NCBI RefSeq assembly: GCF_009906955.1
Contig: NZ_CP047656.1
Coordinates: 3,409,001-3,473,000 of the forward strand
DNA from: Paraglaciecola mesophila
GTDB lineage: Bacteria > Pseudomonadota > Gammaproteobacteria > Enterobacterales > Alteromonadaceae
Reading direction: 5' to 3'
DNA length: 64,000 nt
Positions 1-9,513 of this stretch are shown here, one piece after another. The notes under the pieces were generated by a model that had not been told where the DNA came from, did no database searches, and saw only the letters and a list, made by a program, of their open reading frames with translations. A program made the translations under genes and the position numbers. How positions within the stretch are numbered: position 1 is the first letter of the stretch; each line of letters opens with the position of its first letter.

Positions 1-282
1 TTTTAATTTTCGCTATTGGTGTGGTGCTATAAAAACACAAAAATCGGAATAATCTGTATCGCTTTTGTGTTTTAAAGTGCAGCGTTTCAATTAACAAAAC
101 TATGACGACACCCATGGTAACTAACGAAGCTCACATTATTATTTTTGCTGGTGAAGAATCTAAACATTGGGTTTCTGAGAATGAAAACTCCGCGTGTGCT
201 AGCATATAACGCATTGAATGCGATAGACCTGTTATCAATGGACATGTGAAAAAGCAGATAATAATTAAAAAGGTAGAATAAT

Positions 283-2256
283 TTGACCGACAACACCTCG
301 ACTAGCCCACTCAATAAAATCGTATTTATTGGCGCATCCAGCGTCATCTTTGCACTACTTCTTTTCGCTTTGATTTTGCCTGAGTTTGCCGATCAGACCT
401 TTACTCAGGTTCAAACATTGATCGTTGATAATGGCAGTTGGTTTTATGTGTTGACGGTGGCGTCAATCTTAATATTTGTGATGTATTTGGCCATTTCTAG
501 GCATAGTCAAATTAAGCTAGGGCCGGACCATGCAGAGCCAGATTATTCGTTTAGTTCATGGCTTTCAATGTTGTTTGCTGCGGGGATGGGCATCGGCTTG
601 ATGTTTTTCGGCGTTGCTGAGCCTTTGATGCACTTTTTAGCGCCACCAACGGCGACGCCGGCTACTATCGAAGCTGCTCGCGAAGCGATGAAAATGACTT
701 TCTTTCATTGGGGGCTGCATGCTTGGGCCATATATGCGGTGGTGGCGTTAATATTGGCCTACTTCAGTTATCGTCATAATTTGCCATTGACCTTACGTTC
801 GGCGTTATACCCTATTATCGGCGATAAAATTTATGGTTGGCGCGGTAATTTAGTCGATATTTTCGCTGTGATAAGCACTATTTTCGGTGTGGCTACGTCT
901 TTAGGCATAGGTGTTACGCAGATCAGTTCGGGTCTAAATTATCTGTTTGATTTCCCCATGACGACACCTTACCAAATCATGTTGATTGTGGCGATTACTG
1001 GGTTGGCGATAGTTTCTGTTGTCAGTGGGCTGGATAAAGGCATTCGTATTTTATCTGAATTCAATATGGTACTGGCGATTGGCTTATTGCTGTTTATTTT
1101 ATTAGTGGGTCCTACGGTATTTTTATTACAAGCCATGCTGCAAAACACTGGCGCTTATTTGTCAGATATAGTGCGTAACACGTTTAACCTTTTTGCTTAT
1201 GACAAGAAGGATTGGTTAGGTGGATGGACTATCTTTTATTGGGGATGGTGGTTAGCTTGGGCCCCGTTTGTAGGGGTGTTTATTGCGCGTATCTCTAAAG
1301 GCCGCACCATACGTGAATTTATCATAGGCGTGATCTTAATCCCTTCTATGTTCACCTTGGCTTGGATGACCATATTCGGTAACAGTGCCATTGAATTAGT
1401 ATTGAATCAGGGCAGTACCGAGTTGGGAAAATTAGCCACTGACAATACCCCAGTGGCGCTGTTTTTATTCTTAGAAAACTTCCCGTGGTCAAACGTGATA
1501 TCTGGTGTGGCTGTGTTGATGATAGTGGTGTTTTTTGTCACGTCCTGTGATTCAGGGGCCATGGTGGTGGATATGCTCTGCTCGAACGGTAACAATGACA
1601 CACCTGTTTGGCAGCGTATTTACTGGGCTGCTGGGGTCGGCTTGGTCGCGGCTATCTTATCGATGGCTGGCGGGTTAAATGCCTTGCAAACGATGACTAT
1701 TGCCAGTGCGCTTCCGTTCGCCATCGTCCTTATTATCGCTATGTACGGTTTGGTGAAAGCCTTGCGCGTAGAAGAGTTTAAACGTGAAAGCATGACGTTG
1801 CATGCCCCCTCTGTGCAACATACAAGCAGTACTGATAGCTGGAAGGAGCGGCTACAGGTTATTGTTGATTTTCCTAATAAGACAGCGGTAGAACGATTTA
1901 TACAGCAGCGCGTAAAGCAAGCGTTTACGGCAGTAGCAGAAGAGTTAGGTATTAATCAAATAGACGCCGATATTACGCAAACTGACGAGGCGATTATTTT
2001 AACGGTTAAACACGGAGACGACCCTGAATTTATTTACGGGGTATACCCTACCATTCATATGTTGCCTGAATACAGTCAGTCAGTAGAACCAGACTCATTG
2101 CGTTCTGATGATGACAGCACTTATTACCGGGCTGATGTGCACTTAAGTGAAGGCGGGCAAAACTACGATATTATGGGGTGGTCAAAAGAGGCTGTTATCA
2201 ACGATATTATCGATCAGTATCACCGCCACTTACATTTTTTACACATAGCAGGCTAA
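283..2256 (+). CDS. BCCT-family betaine/choline/carnitine transporter (BetT-like)
   Basis: Secondary transporter of the BCCT family, expected to import a quaternary ammonium osmolyte such as choline or glycine betaine across the inner membrane. The family motif GMGIGLMFFGVAEP is at residues 101-114 and the Trp-rich segment WGWWLAWAPFVG lies near residues 319-330; about twelve hydrophobic segments occupy residues 15-500. A hydrophilic C-terminal tail of about 150 residues resembles the long regulatory tail of BetT-type members. The start is TTG at 283 with an AAGGT-like ribosome site just upstream. It stands alone, without bet dehydrogenase genes beside it, so the exact substrate cannot be read from context. 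A hairpin terminator follows about 90 bp downstream. Confidence 0.9.
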   Translation: MTDNTSTSPLNKIVFIGASSVIFALLLFALILPEFADQTFTQVQTLIVDNGSWFYVLTVASILIFVMYLAISRHSQIKLGPDHAEPDYSFSSWLSMLFAAGMGIGLMFFGVAEPLMHFLAPPTATPATIEAAREAMKMTFFHWGLHAWAIYAVVALILAYFSYRHNLPLTLRSALYPIIGDKIYGWRGNLVDIFAVISTIFGVATSLGIGVTQISSGLNYLFDFPMTTPYQIMLIVAITGLAIVSVVSGLDKGIRILSEFNMVLAIGLLLFILLVGPTVFLLQAMLQNTGAYLSDIVRNTFNLFAYDKKDWLGGWTIFYWGWWLAWAPFVGVFIARISKGRTIREFIIGVILIPSMFTLAWMTIFGNSAIELVLNQGSTELGKLATDNTPVALFLFLENFPWSNVISGVAVLMIVVFFVTSCDSGAMVVDMLCSNGNNDTPVWQRIYWAAGVGLVAAILSMAGGLNALQTMTIASALPFAIVLIIAMYGLVKALRVEEFKRESMTLHAPSVQHTSSTDSWKERLQVIVDFPNKTAVERFIQQRVKQAFTAVAEELGINQIDADITQTDEAIILTVKHGDDPEFIYGVYPTIHMLPEYSQSVEPDSLRSDDDSTYYRADVHLSEGGQNYDIMGWSKEAVINDIIDQYHRHLHFLHIAG

Positions 2257-2345
2257 TTTGCGGCCGCTGAGCGCTCACAGGTAACCGCTAACCCGCCGCC
2301 ATCTTTATTGCACTTGGCCTAGTAGCAACAGATGATAACAGGATC

Positions 2346-2373
2346 AAAACCGACGTTTACCGTCGGTTTTTTT
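2346..2373 (+). terminator. Rho-independent terminator of the BCCT gene
   Basis: A perfect 10 bp stem (AAAACCGACG at 2346-2355 pairing with CGTCGGTTTT at 2361-2370) with a 5-nt loop is followed by more T residues. It lies about 90 bp after the BCCT stop codon. Confidence 0.85.
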
Positions 2374-2460
2374 ATAGGTGCTGCCCCAGTGATAAGGTTA
2401 TCCGGTTGGAAAGTAGCCAAGAATACGAGTGACTAATAGCCTACAAGCGCGGCTTACAAG

Positions 2461-2755
2461 GACAGCCATGTTAGTCGAAATTATGAGGACAGCCATGTTA
2501 GTCGAGATACGAGGACAGCCATGTTAGTCGAGATACGCGAGATACGAGGACAGCCATGTTAGTCGAGATACGAGGACAGCCATGTTAGTCGAGATTACGA
2601 GGACAGCCATGTTTAGTCATGAGGACAGCCATGTTTAGTCGAGATTACGAGGACAGCCATGTTTAGCCGAGATTACGAGGACAGCCATGTTTAGCCGAGA
2701 TTACGAGGACAGCCATGTTTAGCCGAGATTACGAGGACAGCCATGTTTAATTGGG
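2461..2755. repeat. Degenerate tandem repeat, 11 copies of a 26-28 bp unit
   Basis: The core GACAGCCATG occurs at 2461, 2488, 2514, 2549, 2575, 2602, 2624, 2652, 2680, 2708 and 2736. Spacings are 27, 26, 35, 26, 27, 22, 28, 28, 28 and 28. The left copies read CATGTTAGTCGA and the right copies CATGTTTAGCCGA, so the array shows a left-to-right sequence gradient; the last four intervals are exactly 28 bp. It fills the gap between two convergent genes. The unit is not a multiple of three and carries no continuous reading frame. Uniform spacers of a CRISPR are absent. The function is unknown. Confidence 0.9.
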
Positions 2756-2800
2756 CGGCGGGCAAAAAGCGACTGTAAATTAAATATCGAGGTGTGCTGG

Positions 2801-2830
2801 TAAAACGGTTTAGTTATTGGGGTAAACCGC
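2801..2830 (-). terminator. Probable terminator of the lacI-type gene
   Basis: Read on the minus strand, CGGTTTA and TAAACCG (plus-strand 2823-2829 and 2806-2812) form a 7 bp stem with a 10-nt loop, followed by TTTTA. It lies just past the regulator's stop codon. One arm also resembles half of the upstream operator. Confidence 0.55.
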
Positions 2831-2865
2831 CTTGTTATGTTGGTGCTCGAATGCTATTGGCCGTG

Positions 2866-3882
2866 TTAATCGCTCTTCAGGGCAGAGCAGGATTGCCTTT
2901 GGGTGATAGAGCAGGAGATCATGATTTTTTGCGAGTGTCTGTCTTTGTCGTTTATGTTTTCTAGCAGTAGTTTGGCGGCTTCTTTGCCAATGATGTAAGG
3001 TTCTTGTTTGATAACCGTCACTGGCACTTTGAAGAATTCAGCCATGGGAATATCATCGAAACCTATAAGAGATACATCGTCTGGAATCCCGATGTTCTCT
3101 TGGTTTAAGTGGGTTAGCAGCTCGGTGGTGATCGCTAAATGTTGGGTGAAAAATGCGGTGGGTGCGGCCGTTGATTCAAGCATACTCTTTGGTGATTGCT
3201 CAAAACCGGTTTCTCTTTGCCAGTACTGAATCAACTCTGGCTCTAGGCTAATATTATGTTTTTCTAGTGCGGTCACGTAGCCTAAATAGCGCTCATTTCT
3301 CGACTTCACGTTTTTGAAGTCTTGCGTCATAAAACAGATTCGCTTGTGCCCTAGGTTAATCAAATATTCTGTGGCATCAAACGCGGCTTGGCGATAGTCA
3401 GACAAGATAAGATTTTTCTCACTGCCATCGTGTTCAAGCTGAAAATGCACTATCGGTAAGCCTTTTTTGATGTACTGTGCAATAAGTTGATTATTCTTAC
3501 CGGAAGACGCGATGATAATGCCGTCTACCCGCATTTGATAAAGGGCTTCGAGGGATTTTGCTTCGGTCTCGGGGTCGAAATCTGTGTTGTAAATAAGCGC
3601 GTTATAATCGTTATTTTTGCAAAAATCGTCGACTCCGCGAATCGTTCTGCTGGTATCAAACCCCGTGATATCTCGCACTATCACGCCTATGGTTTTGGTT
3701 TTATCTGCCTTTAGATTTCTGGCAATGGGATTGGGCACATAATCTAATTCTTTAATGGCTGCGCGAATACGTATTTGCGTTTCTTTCGACATATAGTCAA
3801 AACGGCCGTTAAGGTATTGAGAAACCGTACTTTTTGATACTGAAGCAAGCTGAGCAACATCGACTAGTCTGACTTTTGCCAT
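2866..3882 (-). CDS. LacI/GalR-family transcriptional regulator
   Basis: Sugar-responsive DNA-binding regulator of 338 aa. An N-terminal LacI helix-turn-helix (about residues 4-26, VDVAQLASVSKSTVSQYLNG) and hinge (about 50-60, PNPIARNLK) precede a periplasmic-binding-protein-like effector domain (about 63-335). It is divergent from the mannonate dehydratase operon, and the 20 bp palindrome in the gap is the expected operator, so it probably represses both that operon and itself. The effector is not known; by context it could be a sugar acid or a derivative of the transported compound. Length and domain order are normal for the family. Confidence 0.9.
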   Translation of the reverse strand: MAKVRLVDVAQLASVSKSTVSQYLNGRFDYMSKETQIRIRAAIKELDYVPNPIARNLKADKTKTIGVIVRDITGFDTSRTIRGVDDFCKNNDYNALIYNTDFDPETEAKSLEALYQMRVDGIIIASSGKNNQLIAQYIKKGLPIVHFQLEHDGSEKNLILSDYRQAAFDATEYLINLGHKRICFMTQDFKNVKSRNERYLGYVTALEKHNISLEPELIQYWQRETGFEQSPKSMLESTAAPTAFFTQHLAITTELLTHLNQENIGIPDDVSLIGFDDIPMAEFFKVPVTVIKQEPYIIGKEAAKLLLENINDKDRHSQKIMISCSITQRQSCSALKSD

Positions 3883-3948
3883 TGGAATTTTCTACGATTG
3901 GGTTAAATAGCGCTGTGTTGACATAGTGCAAGATTATGCTAACTTGTT

Positions 3949-3968
3949 CAACTAAACCGGTTTAGTTG
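3949..3968. promoter_or_regulatory. LacI-type operator, perfect 20 bp palindrome
   Basis: CAACTAAACCGGTTTAGTTG is identical to its own reverse complement and has the central CG typical of LacI-family operators. It lies 67 bp upstream of the regulator start and 80 bp upstream of the likely TTG start of mannonate dehydratase, in the divergent promoter region. Confidence 0.85.
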
Positions 3969-4047
3969 ATTTTATTCCGTACAATTTGATCCGCCAAGCG
4001 GGCGACAATAAATAGTGTATAGAATGGTTAGGTCAAGAGGGCGTCAG

Positions 4048-5265
4048 TTGAAAATTACTCAAGTAAAAGTCGTTGTGTGTAGTCCTGGTAGAAACTTTGT
4101 CACCGTGAAGGTGGTGACTGATGAAGGTATCTACGGGCTTGGTGATGCGACCTTAAATGGCCGTGAAATGGCGGTCGTTGCTTATCTAGAAGAGCATGTC
4201 GCGCCGTGCTTAATTGGCCGAAATGCTCATGATATCGAAGATATTTGGCAATATTTATATAAGGGAGTGTACTGGCGCAAAGGAGCGGTAAACATGGCCG
4301 CTATCGCTGCGATTGATATGGCCCTGTGGGACATAAAAGGCAAAGCCGCCAATATGCCTGTGTATCAATTACTAGGTGGCAGAAGCCGACGGGGCGTAAC
4401 CCTATACGCTCACGCCAGTGGTGAAACCATAGAAGATACTCTAGATAAAACCGCTGAGCATATCGCTCAAGGTTTTAAGGCTGTGCGTTTGCAATGCGCC
4501 GTGCCCGGTTTAAACGTGACTTACGGCGTGCTTGGTGACAAAGCTGATTATTTTGAGTTGCAGGGCAGCCGACCGTTGCCGCCAGAAGAAGACTGGTCAA
4601 CCCAAAAGTACTTCAACATGGTGGTGGATTTATTCAAGCAAGCCAGAGAGCGCTTCGGTAATGACGTGCACCTGCTTCATGATGTACACAGCCGCTTAAC
4701 ACCTATCGAGTCAGCCCGTTTAGGCAAGCTGCTGGAGCCGTACAATTTACTGTTTTTGGAAGATGCGTCTATCGCTGAAAACCAAGACAGCTACAAGGTG
4801 ATCCGCCAGCATACCACCACGCCGTTGGCCATAGGTGAAACCTACAACACCATATGGGACTGCAAGGATCTTATTCAAAATCAGCTCATTGATTACATTC
4901 GCGTGGCGGCCACCCACGCCGGAGGCATTACCCCTTTGCGGCGTATTGCTGACTTTGCCAGTGTGTATAACGTGAAAACCGCGCCACACGGTGCGCCGGA
5001 TCTTTCCCCTGTGTGCTTTGCTGCCCACATGCATTTAAATTTATGGGCGCCTAATTTCGGTATTCAAGAGTTCGTGGGGTTCGGTAATGAGCATTCCAAG
5101 CGCATATTTAAGCACAGCGTTGAAGTGAAAGATGGCTTAGCCAATGTCAGTGAAGCGCCTGGTTTGGGTATCGAGTTTGATGAAGAAGCCGCGAAGGAAT
5201 ACCCCTATAAACGTTCTTATTTACCTGTGAGTCGCTTAGAAGATGGCACTGTGTGGAACTGGTAA
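4048..5265 (+). CDS. manD: D-mannonate dehydratase, enolase superfamily (ManD/RspA type)
   Basis: Predicted to dehydrate D-mannonate to 2-keto-3-deoxygluconate with Mg2+. The start is taken as TTG at 4048, because family members begin MKIT and AAGAGGG sits 6 nt upstream; an in-frame GTG at 4015 would add 11 residues with no family counterpart. With this start the acid/base and metal residues are visible: D212 and H214 (HDVH), E238 (LEDA), E264 (GET), H314 (PHGAPD) and E341 (QEFVG). This spacing matches the characterised Novosphingobium ManD, offset by two residues. It is the first gene of a four-gene set under the LacI-type operator. No KDG kinase or aldolase is nearby. Confidence 0.88.
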   Translation: MKITQVKVVVCSPGRNFVTVKVVTDEGIYGLGDATLNGREMAVVAYLEEHVAPCLIGRNAHDIEDIWQYLYKGVYWRKGAVNMAAIAAIDMALWDIKGKAANMPVYQLLGGRSRRGVTLYAHASGETIEDTLDKTAEHIAQGFKAVRLQCAVPGLNVTYGVLGDKADYFELQGSRPLPPEEDWSTQKYFNMVVDLFKQARERFGNDVHLLHDVHSRLTPIESARLGKLLEPYNLLFLEDASIAENQDSYKVIRQHTTTPLAIGETYNTIWDCKDLIQNQLIDYIRVAATHAGGITPLRRIADFASVYNVKTAPHGAPDLSPVCFAAHMHLNLWAPNFGIQEFVGFGNEHSKRIFKHSVEVKDGLANVSEAPGLGIEFDEEAAKEYPYKRSYLPVSRLEDGTVWNW

Positions 5266-5315
5266 TTTGGCATTTTTGATTATGAATTTAGTCTTTGATA
5301 AGTAGAGATAAAAGC

Positions 5316-6455
5316 ATGAGTAAAAGTATAAAAGTATTGATTCAAGGCACAGGTTTCGCTGGGCAAGGACACGCAGAGGCATTTAGGTCTGTGGGAGCAG
5401 AAGTGGTTGGCATCGTTGGCAGAACACAAAGCGTGGTAGAGCAAGTTGCCAAAGATATGGCAATACCGTTTGCCGGTACAGATTGGCAACAAGCGCTAGA
5501 GCAATGCAAGCCTGATGTGGTGTCGATAGCCACTCCTGGCGGTGCCCATGAAGAGGCGATTACCCAAGCCATAGAATGTGGATGCCATGTATTTAGTGAT
5601 AAGCCATTAACCGCTACTGGCGAGTCAGCTAAAAAGTTGCACGAACTAGCCGCTGCTAAAAAGGTAAAAACCGCCTTCGCTGCCAGTTTTAGGTATATGC
5701 CTGACGTGATTTACGCTAAGCGTATTGTGGCAGCGGGAGCCATTGGTGAGCCACTAGAAGTGGAATGCATATCGCACTTTAACTTAGAGCGAGATATCCC
5801 GTTTGGTTGGTCACATCGCAAAGAAGACGGTGGTGGGCGCCTAAACAACAACTTCACTCACAAGTTGTCGATCGTCACCTCGATTATCGGAGAGAAGATT
5901 CTGTCGATTATGGGGGAAGTTCGGGATGATCTAGGTCGAGCGCCGATAGTGGAGGGTGTGCACAACTTCAAAAAGCGCCGGGACTTTATTCCTGATGATC
6001 TCAATGACCCAGAACTAAAATGGGGAGAATCAAATGTGGAATGGTCATATACCGTATTGGCAAAATTAGAATCCGAGTTGGCTGAAAAGCCGGTGTCAGT
6101 GTTGTTTAAACATGGCGGCTTGCATCCACGTTTTAATGAAGATCATATTGTTATTTACGGCAGTAAGGGCGCTATTTACATCAAAGGGCATTATGGCAGT
6201 GGCCCCTTGTATTTTTATGATGCCAATAACGATTGGACCAGGCTGCCATTGCCGGATGATATTGTGGACAACACACCTCAGGGGGAAGGCGACACCGAGC
6301 GCAACTGGCGTTACCTTATTCGTGAGTTGGTTAAGGATATTAAAGGGGAGAAAGTCGCACCATATCAGACCTTTAAAGAAGGTGCTCAATATCAGCAACT
6401 AATTGATATTATTCGCAAAAATGATAATTGGGTGGACGTTAGTCACCTTCAATAA
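5316..6455 (+). CDS. Gfo/Idh/MocA-family NAD(P)-dependent oxidoreductase
   Basis: Cytoplasmic dehydrogenase of about 379 aa with an N-terminal Rossmann fold (GTGFAGQGHAEAF glycine-rich loop near residues 10-22) and the family DKPLT motif (variant of EKP) about 90 residues later, followed by the alpha/beta substrate domain. The start is ATG 5316; an in-frame TTG at 5295 would add seven residues but lacks a better ribosome site. It lies about 50 bp after manD and 11 bp before the symporter. Members oxidise or reduce sugars, sugar acids and inositols, and the substrate cannot be read from sequence. A role in converting the imported compound toward mannonate is inferred. Confidence 0.85.
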   Translation: MSKSIKVLIQGTGFAGQGHAEAFRSVGAEVVGIVGRTQSVVEQVAKDMAIPFAGTDWQQALEQCKPDVVSIATPGGAHEEAITQAIECGCHVFSDKPLTATGESAKKLHELAAAKKVKTAFAASFRYMPDVIYAKRIVAAGAIGEPLEVECISHFNLERDIPFGWSHRKEDGGGRLNNNFTHKLSIVTSIIGEKILSIMGEVRDDLGRAPIVEGVHNFKKRRDFIPDDLNDPELKWGESNVEWSYTVLAKLESELAEKPVSVLFKHGGLHPRFNEDHIVIYGSKGAIYIKGHYGSGPLYFYDANNDWTRLPLPDDIVDNTPQGEGDTERNWRYLIRELVKDIKGEKVAPYQTFKEGAQYQQLIDIIRKNDNWVDVSHLQ

Positions 6456-6466
6456 AAGGCAGTCCC

Positions 6467-8299
6467 ATGTTTTATGAATACTTGGTTATCGCGGGTTATT
6501 TCATACTGATTTTAGGCATCGGCTTTGCCTTTAAAAATATGGCGAAAAACTCCACCAGTGATTACTTTCGTGGTGGTGGCCGCATGTTGTGGTGGATGGT
6601 TGGGTCAACCGCGTTTATGGCTCAATTTTCCGCTTGGACCTTTACCGGGGCTGCCGGTAAAGCCTACACAGATGGCTTTGCGATTAGTTTGGTGTTCTTT
6701 GCCAATACGTTTGCTTACTTCTGTGGTTGGGCTTATTTCTCAGCACGGTTTCGTCAGATGCGGGTTGATACCCCAACCGAGGGGATTAAACGGCGTTTTG
6801 GTAGCCAGAATGAGCAGTTTTTCTCATGGGCGTTGATCGTTTTTAGCTTTATCAATGCTGGTGTTTGGCTGAACGCCCTAGGGGTATTTGCCAGTGCGGT
6901 ATTTGAGGCTGACATTACCCTAACCATTATCGTGACAGGGCTTACCGTGGTGTTTGTTTCTGTGTTATCTGGCGCTTGGGGCGTGGTGGCTTCTGACTTT
7001 GTGCAAACCCTTATTGTGGCGGTCATATCCGTCGCGTGTGCCATTGTCGCGCTAGTGATGGTAGGCGGCCCAGTAGCGTTGGTGCAAAACTTCCCTACGG
7101 ATTTTGTCATGGGCCCAGACATGAATTACGGAGTAATTTTAGTCGGCACGTTCATCTTCTTTTTAGCTAAGCAAATGATCACCATCATGAATATGCATGA
7201 TGCGTTTCGGTTCTTAAACGCCAAAGACTCCGACAATGCGCGCAAGGCTGCACTGCTGGCCATGGTGCTGATGGGCGTGGGGAGTATCGTGTGGTTTATA
7301 CCGCCTTGGGCGTCTGCCATTTTATACCCTGACGCGGCGGCATCTTATCCTGAGTTAGGTAACAAAGCTGCCGACGCCGTGTACTTGGTGTTTACGCGCA
7401 ATGCCATGCCGATTGGAACGGTGGGTTTGTTATTAGCTGGGCTATTCGCAGCGACCATGTCATCCATGGATTCAGCGCTAAATAAAAACGCCGGTATTTT
7501 TGTGCGCAGTATTTATCAGCCTTTGCTACTTAAAAAGAACAAGAACGTAAGCGATAAGCAGTTGCTTAACGTTAGCCGCTGGGTGAGCTTTATCAGCGGA
7601 GTGTTAGTTATTGTGGTGGCCTTGTTCTTTAAGTCACTGAAAGAGCTCAGCTTGTTTGAGTTGATGATGAGCGTCTCTGTGATGGTGCAGGTCCCTTTAC
7701 TTGTACCGCTGATATTTGGCTTGTTTATCAAGAAAACCCCCAACTGGGCACCTTGGGCGACGGTGATAATAGGTATGTGTGTCTCTTGGTTGACCGCGAA
7801 TGTACTTACTCCAGAGGTCTTTGCTAATTGGATAGGGTTAGAGCAGGGGCTCACGCGGCGGGAGTCAATTGACGTGAACTTGATGATTACCATCGCCGGG
7901 CACTTAGTGATTACCGCAGGCTTCTTCTGTTTAACCTCATTGCTCTACAAAGAAGAGCGAGATGAGCACAAAGCCGGTACAGATCGCTTTTTCAGGGATC
8001 TTGAAACCCCAGTGATCGCCGATTTTGAGCAAGATGAATATGACAAACAACAGCGCCATAAATTGGGCTCAATGGTGATGTATATGGGCTCGGGAGTATT
8101 TGTGATGATGCTCATACCCAACCCGATGTGGGGGCGTTTGGTTTTTGGTTTATGTGCTATCACCATATTATTAATGGGATATTTGCTTAGAAACAGTGCC
8201 AAATCCAAAAGTACACGCCTGAAAAGTGCTCAAGCAGAAACGTCCGAGCGCGGACAGAGTCAAGCCAGCGAGCGTTTCAATCCAGAAGAAGGGCGTTAA
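6467..8299 (+). CDS. Sodium:solute symporter (SSS/SLC5 family)
   Basis: Inner-membrane sodium-coupled importer of 610 aa with roughly 13-14 hydrophobic segments. It begins with a membrane segment followed by TSDYFRGGGRMLWWMVG, typical of SSS transporters of sugars and sugar acids. A charged cytoplasmic stretch precedes the final membrane pair, and the C-terminal tail is Ser/Lys/Glu-rich. Its position, 11 bp after the oxidoreductase and inside the mannonate dehydratase operon, suggests it imports the sugar or sugar acid that the operon degrades. Confidence 0.88.
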   Translation: MFYEYLVIAGYFILILGIGFAFKNMAKNSTSDYFRGGGRMLWWMVGSTAFMAQFSAWTFTGAAGKAYTDGFAISLVFFANTFAYFCGWAYFSARFRQMRVDTPTEGIKRRFGSQNEQFFSWALIVFSFINAGVWLNALGVFASAVFEADITLTIIVTGLTVVFVSVLSGAWGVVASDFVQTLIVAVISVACAIVALVMVGGPVALVQNFPTDFVMGPDMNYGVILVGTFIFFLAKQMITIMNMHDAFRFLNAKDSDNARKAALLAMVLMGVGSIVWFIPPWASAILYPDAAASYPELGNKAADAVYLVFTRNAMPIGTVGLLLAGLFAATMSSMDSALNKNAGIFVRSIYQPLLLKKNKNVSDKQLLNVSRWVSFISGVLVIVVALFFKSLKELSLFELMMSVSVMVQVPLLVPLIFGLFIKKTPNWAPWATVIIGMCVSWLTANVLTPEVFANWIGLEQGLTRRESIDVNLMITIAGHLVITAGFFCLTSLLYKEERDEHKAGTDRFFRDLETPVIADFEQDEYDKQQRHKLGSMVMYMGSGVFVMMLIPNPMWGRLVFGLCAITILLMGYLLRNSAKSKSTRLKSAQAETSERGQSQASERFNPEEGR

Positions 8300-8302
8300 G
8301 CG

Positions 8303-9310
8303 ATGACCGATGCAAGACGTGTAATTCAAAGAAAAGGCTCAGTTTCGACATGGGTATACAACGTTGGGCTTAAAGGCTTCACTGTTACCAGCGTGAGTCG
8401 GGTTTTTATTCTGCTAATAGGAATGCTTAATCTAGGTTGCTACGCTGTGCCTGAAAAGAGCGCTTTAACGCTAAACACTGAACAAAAAGCATCAGAGGGT
8501 AAAGAGGGCGAAGATGGGGTTAAAGCGGTTGACTTACGCCACGGGGTAGATCAATCCGCTGGTGGACTGAGTGCTTATATTGTCACTATCTCAAACGCGA
8601 CTTTTTATCTTGAAAAAGAAGGCGGGGGCTTATCCAGTATGCTCGATAGCGACGGCGTGGACTGGATTGGTTTTCACAATGTGAAAGGGTCAGGCTGGAA
8701 GGGGGAATACCGAGGGTTTCCTAATGCGGTGCATAAGCAAGATGGCAGCTATTTTCATGCGATGAACGCGGGCACAGAGCCTTCCACGTCGCGGGTGACG
8801 ATTGAAACCCGTGAGCATGTACAAATTATTTTTACATCGGGTAATAGTAAGTGGCAAGCCAGTTGGGATTTTTACCCAGACAGATGCGATTTCACTATGA
8901 CGAAGGTCAGCCCTGGCTATCATTATTGGGTACAGTACGAAGGCGTACCAGGTGGGTTGATGGACGAAAGTGATTTTTGGTATAACTCTGCTGATAACCA
9001 GCGTCACCCTATTAATGAATCATTTAGCGGAGATTTACCCAGCCCAGAATGGTTTGCTTTTGGTGATACGAACGCCCCGCGTATGTTGTATTTACTGCAT
9101 CATGAAGACAATTTACCGCCGAACTCTGACCAATCAGAGGATACCTATCCAGATGACTATGTTAGTCGCCCGTATATGACTGTGTTGGGGTTTGGGCGTA
9201 GTAACAAAGATAAGTTCCTCAACACGCCGCAACGTTTTTCATTGGGGTTTGTTGAGTCTACTGCTTATGAGAGCCTCGAAAAAACGGTGAGGCATCTTAT
9301 TGCGCAATGA
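8303..9310 (+). CDS. Unrecognised lipoprotein of the mannonate dehydratase operon
   Basis: I do not recognise this 335 aa protein. It starts 3 bp after the symporter stop, with AAGGGCG ahead of ATG 8303. A hydrophobic segment ends in the lipobox LNLGC at residues 42-46, so it is probably a lipoprotein with an unusually long n-region; a GTG at 8393 would give a short canonical lipoprotein signal instead. The rest is rich in Trp, Tyr, Gly and Asp with a beta-strand-like pattern (for example YHYWVQYEGVPGG and PEWFAFGDTNAPRMLYLLHH), reminiscent of carbohydrate-active or carbohydrate-binding beta-sandwich proteins. That resemblance is inference only. Its operon position suggests action on the substrate in the periplasm or at the surface. 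Confidence 0.6.
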   Translation: MTDARRVIQRKGSVSTWVYNVGLKGFTVTSVSRVFILLIGMLNLGCYAVPEKSALTLNTEQKASEGKEGEDGVKAVDLRHGVDQSAGGLSAYIVTISNATFYLEKEGGGLSSMLDSDGVDWIGFHNVKGSGWKGEYRGFPNAVHKQDGSYFHAMNAGTEPSTSRVTIETREHVQIIFTSGNSKWQASWDFYPDRCDFTMTKVSPGYHYWVQYEGVPGGLMDESDFWYNSADNQRHPINESFSGDLPSPEWFAFGDTNAPRMLYLLHHEDNLPPNSDQSEDTYPDDYVSRPYMTVLGFGRSNKDKFLNTPQRFSLGFVESTAYESLEKTVRHLIAQ

Positions 9311-9513
9311 CTTAGGGCTCTGCGACTTGAACGTTCAATGACTCAAAACACTGTTATTGTGTTGGCATCGTCACACGCGGCGGATGCAATGATTGAACAA
9401 GGGGTGGTTTGAGGTCAGTAACACCTCTTATGAATATGGTTGACATTATCAACTATATTTGTATCATTAGCGCTTCTAAACCTAACCCTTTGTGTCAGAT
9501 TTTGGTGAGTGCT

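Noticed and set aside
87-347. Minus-strand 86-codon open frame at the left edge
   Set aside because: It overlaps the BCCT start, has a compositionally random translation and no ribosome site.
2461-2755. CRISPR array
   Set aside because: Repeats directly abut with no unique spacers, and unit length varies from 22 to 35 bp; it is a tandem repeat.
2801-2815. Second LacI operator (TAAAACGGTTTAGTT) downstream of the regulator gene
   Set aside because: It shares a half-site with the palindrome, but the same bases form the stem of a hairpin followed by T residues on the minus strand, which is more simply the regulator gene's terminator.
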